DNA of 31,507 bases. Source: an uncultured Bacilli bacterium (GTDB lineage Bacteria; Bacillota_I; Bacilli_A; RF39; UBA660). Shown here piece by piece: positions 30,422 through 31,507 of the stretch (positions within the stretch are counted from its first letter, which is position 1; each line of letters starts with the position of its first letter). A program made the position numbers and the translations under genes. The stretch lies in contig CAKOYC010000002.1 in assembly GCA_934130265.1 (NCBI GenBank), forward strand, positions 1 through 31,507, written 5' to 3'. The notes beneath the pieces were generated by a model. The model searched no databases. It had not been told where the DNA came from and saw only the letters and a program-made list of their open reading frames with translations.

Positions 30422-31395
30422 CTCACATCATCAAGTAAAACTCCTGTCCCTTCTGCTACACAAGTTAATGGGGTATCAGCTATAAAAACAGGAATTTTCA
30501 GTTTATCTTTTAATAATGGAACTAAACCTGTCAACATACTTCCACCACCAGTTAAGATTACTCCTTTTTCAACAATATCAGCTGATAATTCTGGAGGGGT
30601 TTGTTCTAAAACATTAGTAGCTGCTTTAATTATCTTTTGAAGTGATTCAGATAAAGCCTCTTCAGTTTCATTTTCAAATATTTCTATTGTACTAGGTAAT
30701 CCTGTAATCAAATCTCTTCCTCTTACTTCCATTTTTTTCTTCTTATCAGGATTATAAACATTAGCAAACTCTATTTTAATCTCTTCGGCTGTTTTATCAC
30801 CTATTAATAATTTATACTTTTCTTTAATAAACTTGATAATATCTTGATCAAATACATTACCAGCCACTCTAATAGAAGCACTAGTAACTATATCTTTTAA
30901 AGAAAGAACAGCTATATCAGTAGTACCACCACCAATATCTATTACCATATTACCACTAGGTTTAGAAATATCCATTCCTGCTCCAATAGCAGCTACTTTA
31001 GGCTCTTCCTCTAAGAATACTCTTCTTGCTCCAGTTCTTTCAGCTGCTTCCTTAATGGCATTTTTCTCAACTGGAGTAATATTAGATGGACAACAAATCA
31101 AGATTCTAGGTCTTGAAAAGAAATTACGAGCATGAATCTTTCTAATAAAATAGTCAAGCATAATCTCAGTTATTTCAAAATCAGCAATAACTCCATCTTT
31201 CATCGGTTTAATAGCTTTCACCTTTCCAGGAGTTCTTCCCAACATTTCACTAGCTTCACGTCCTACTGCTACAACTTTCTTATTATCTGTATCAATAGCT
31301 ACTACACTAGGTTCATTTAAAACTATTCCCTCACCTTTTATATATATTAATACATTTGCTGTTCCTAAATCTATTCCAATATCCTTTGCTAACAT
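30403..31395 (-). CDS. mbl: Mbl/MreB-family rod-shape actin homologue
   Basis: A 330-residue bacterial actin that guides side-wall synthesis. Phosphate loops: DIGIDLGTANVLIYIKGEGI at the start and DIGGGTTDIAV (about 153-163); adenosine motif ILTGGGSMLTGL. Sequence runs such as ANVLI, KDGVIADFE, LICCPSNIT and ERTGARRVFLEEEPKVAAIG match Mbl more closely than MreB, and no mreC/mreD follows, which also favours Mbl. Presence of this protein implies a walled, probably rod-shaped cell. AAGGA lies upstream of the ATG, and the gene has its own promoter. Confidence 0.94.
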   Translation of the reverse strand: MLAKDIGIDLGTANVLIYIKGEGIVLNEPSVVAIDTDNKKVVAVGREASEMLGRTPGKVKAIKPMKDGVIADFEITEIMLDYFIRKIHARNFFSRPRILICCPSNITPVEKNAIKEAAERTGARRVFLEEEPKVAAIGAGMDISKPSGNMVIDIGGGTTDIAVLSLKDIVTSASIRVAGNVFDQDIIKFIKEKYKLLIGDKTAEEIKIEFANVYNPDKKKKMEVRGRDLITGLPSTIEIFENETEEALSESLQKIIKAATNVLEQTPPELSADIVEKGVILTGGGSMLTGLVPLLKDKLKIPVFIADTPLTCVAEGTGVLLDDVRSLEEN

Positions 31396-31420
31396 CCTAT
31401 CACGTCCTTTTACTGTTAAT

Positions 31421-31449
31421 ATTTTAACAAAATTTCTTTTACTTGTAAA
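31421..31449 (-). promoter_or_regulatory. Promoter of mbl
   Basis: TTTACA (31449-31444), 17 bp, TAAAAT (31426-31421) on the minus strand; start near 31414. The rest of the window end (31450-31507) shows nothing recognisable. Confidence 0.7.
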
Positions 31450-31507
31450 TTAATTTCCCATCAAAATTAGTTTTTCCTACTATTTTAAATATATACATTA
31501 TAATTAC

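Noticed and set aside
30210..30485. Plus-strand frame across the tagO-like promoter and mbl end
   Set aside because: It crosses a promoter and a terminator of the opposite strand and matches nothing.
31132..31320. Plus-strand frame inside mbl
   Set aside because: Antisense to conserved MreB-family sequence.
1..31507. Recoded UGA (Mycoplasma-type code)
   Set aside because: TGA ends lgt, yvcK and agrC, and conserved tryptophans are TGG.

Overview
The window comes from a low-GC, AT-rich Bacillota genome that reads in the standard bacterial code: TGA ends lgt, yvcK and agrC, and tryptophan is TGG. Firmicute-type S12, WhiA, YvcK, long HPF, Mbl, an Agr system and an EssC-type ATPase point to a walled member of the Bacilli or a relative, possibly an uncultured gut lineage. 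I cannot name a genus. Most genes lie on the minus strand. There are no rRNAs, tRNAs, CRISPR arrays or insertion sequences.

Layout. 1-1525: the start of the str operon (rpsL, rpsG, 5' part of fusA) with a consensus promoter. S12 and EF-G each carry an unusual substitution at a normally invariant position. 1567-8395: a compact type VII (ESX/WXG100) secretion locus with essC, a YukD/EsaB-like gene and a run of six small helical genes, but no local essA, essB or esaA and no large toxin. 8455-10927: a phosphoketolase gene (xfp), divergent from essC. 10926-12635: a TGS-domain uridine-kinase-like protein. 12721-13302: clpP, overlapping the end of the convergent six-gene operon uvrA, holin-like, lgt, trxB, yvcK, whiA (20076-13289). 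The hprK and rapZ genes often found in this neighbourhood are absent.

20310-20657: hup (HU). 25207-20678: a cysS operon with the Bacillus-like order cysS, mrnC, rlmB, sigH. It carries an inserted YugP-like membrane protein that has lost its zinc-protease motif, and ends with an unknown tail-anchored protein. 25214-26189: hpf and a cold-shock gene. 26215-29149: an agr quorum-sensing locus in an unusual convergent layout, agrBD on plus and agrAC on minus. Its untabulated 39-residue AgrD predicts a thiolactone ring like that of Clostridium perfringens. 29181-31449: a TagO/WecA-type glycosyl-phosphate transferase and mbl, two envelope genes.

The most interesting items are the diversified WXG100 array with a reduced secretion locus, the agr locus with its new predicted peptide, the paired substitutions in S12 and EF-G, the YugP-like pseudoprotease, and a repeated design in which the stop codon lies within or at the edge of the terminator hairpin.
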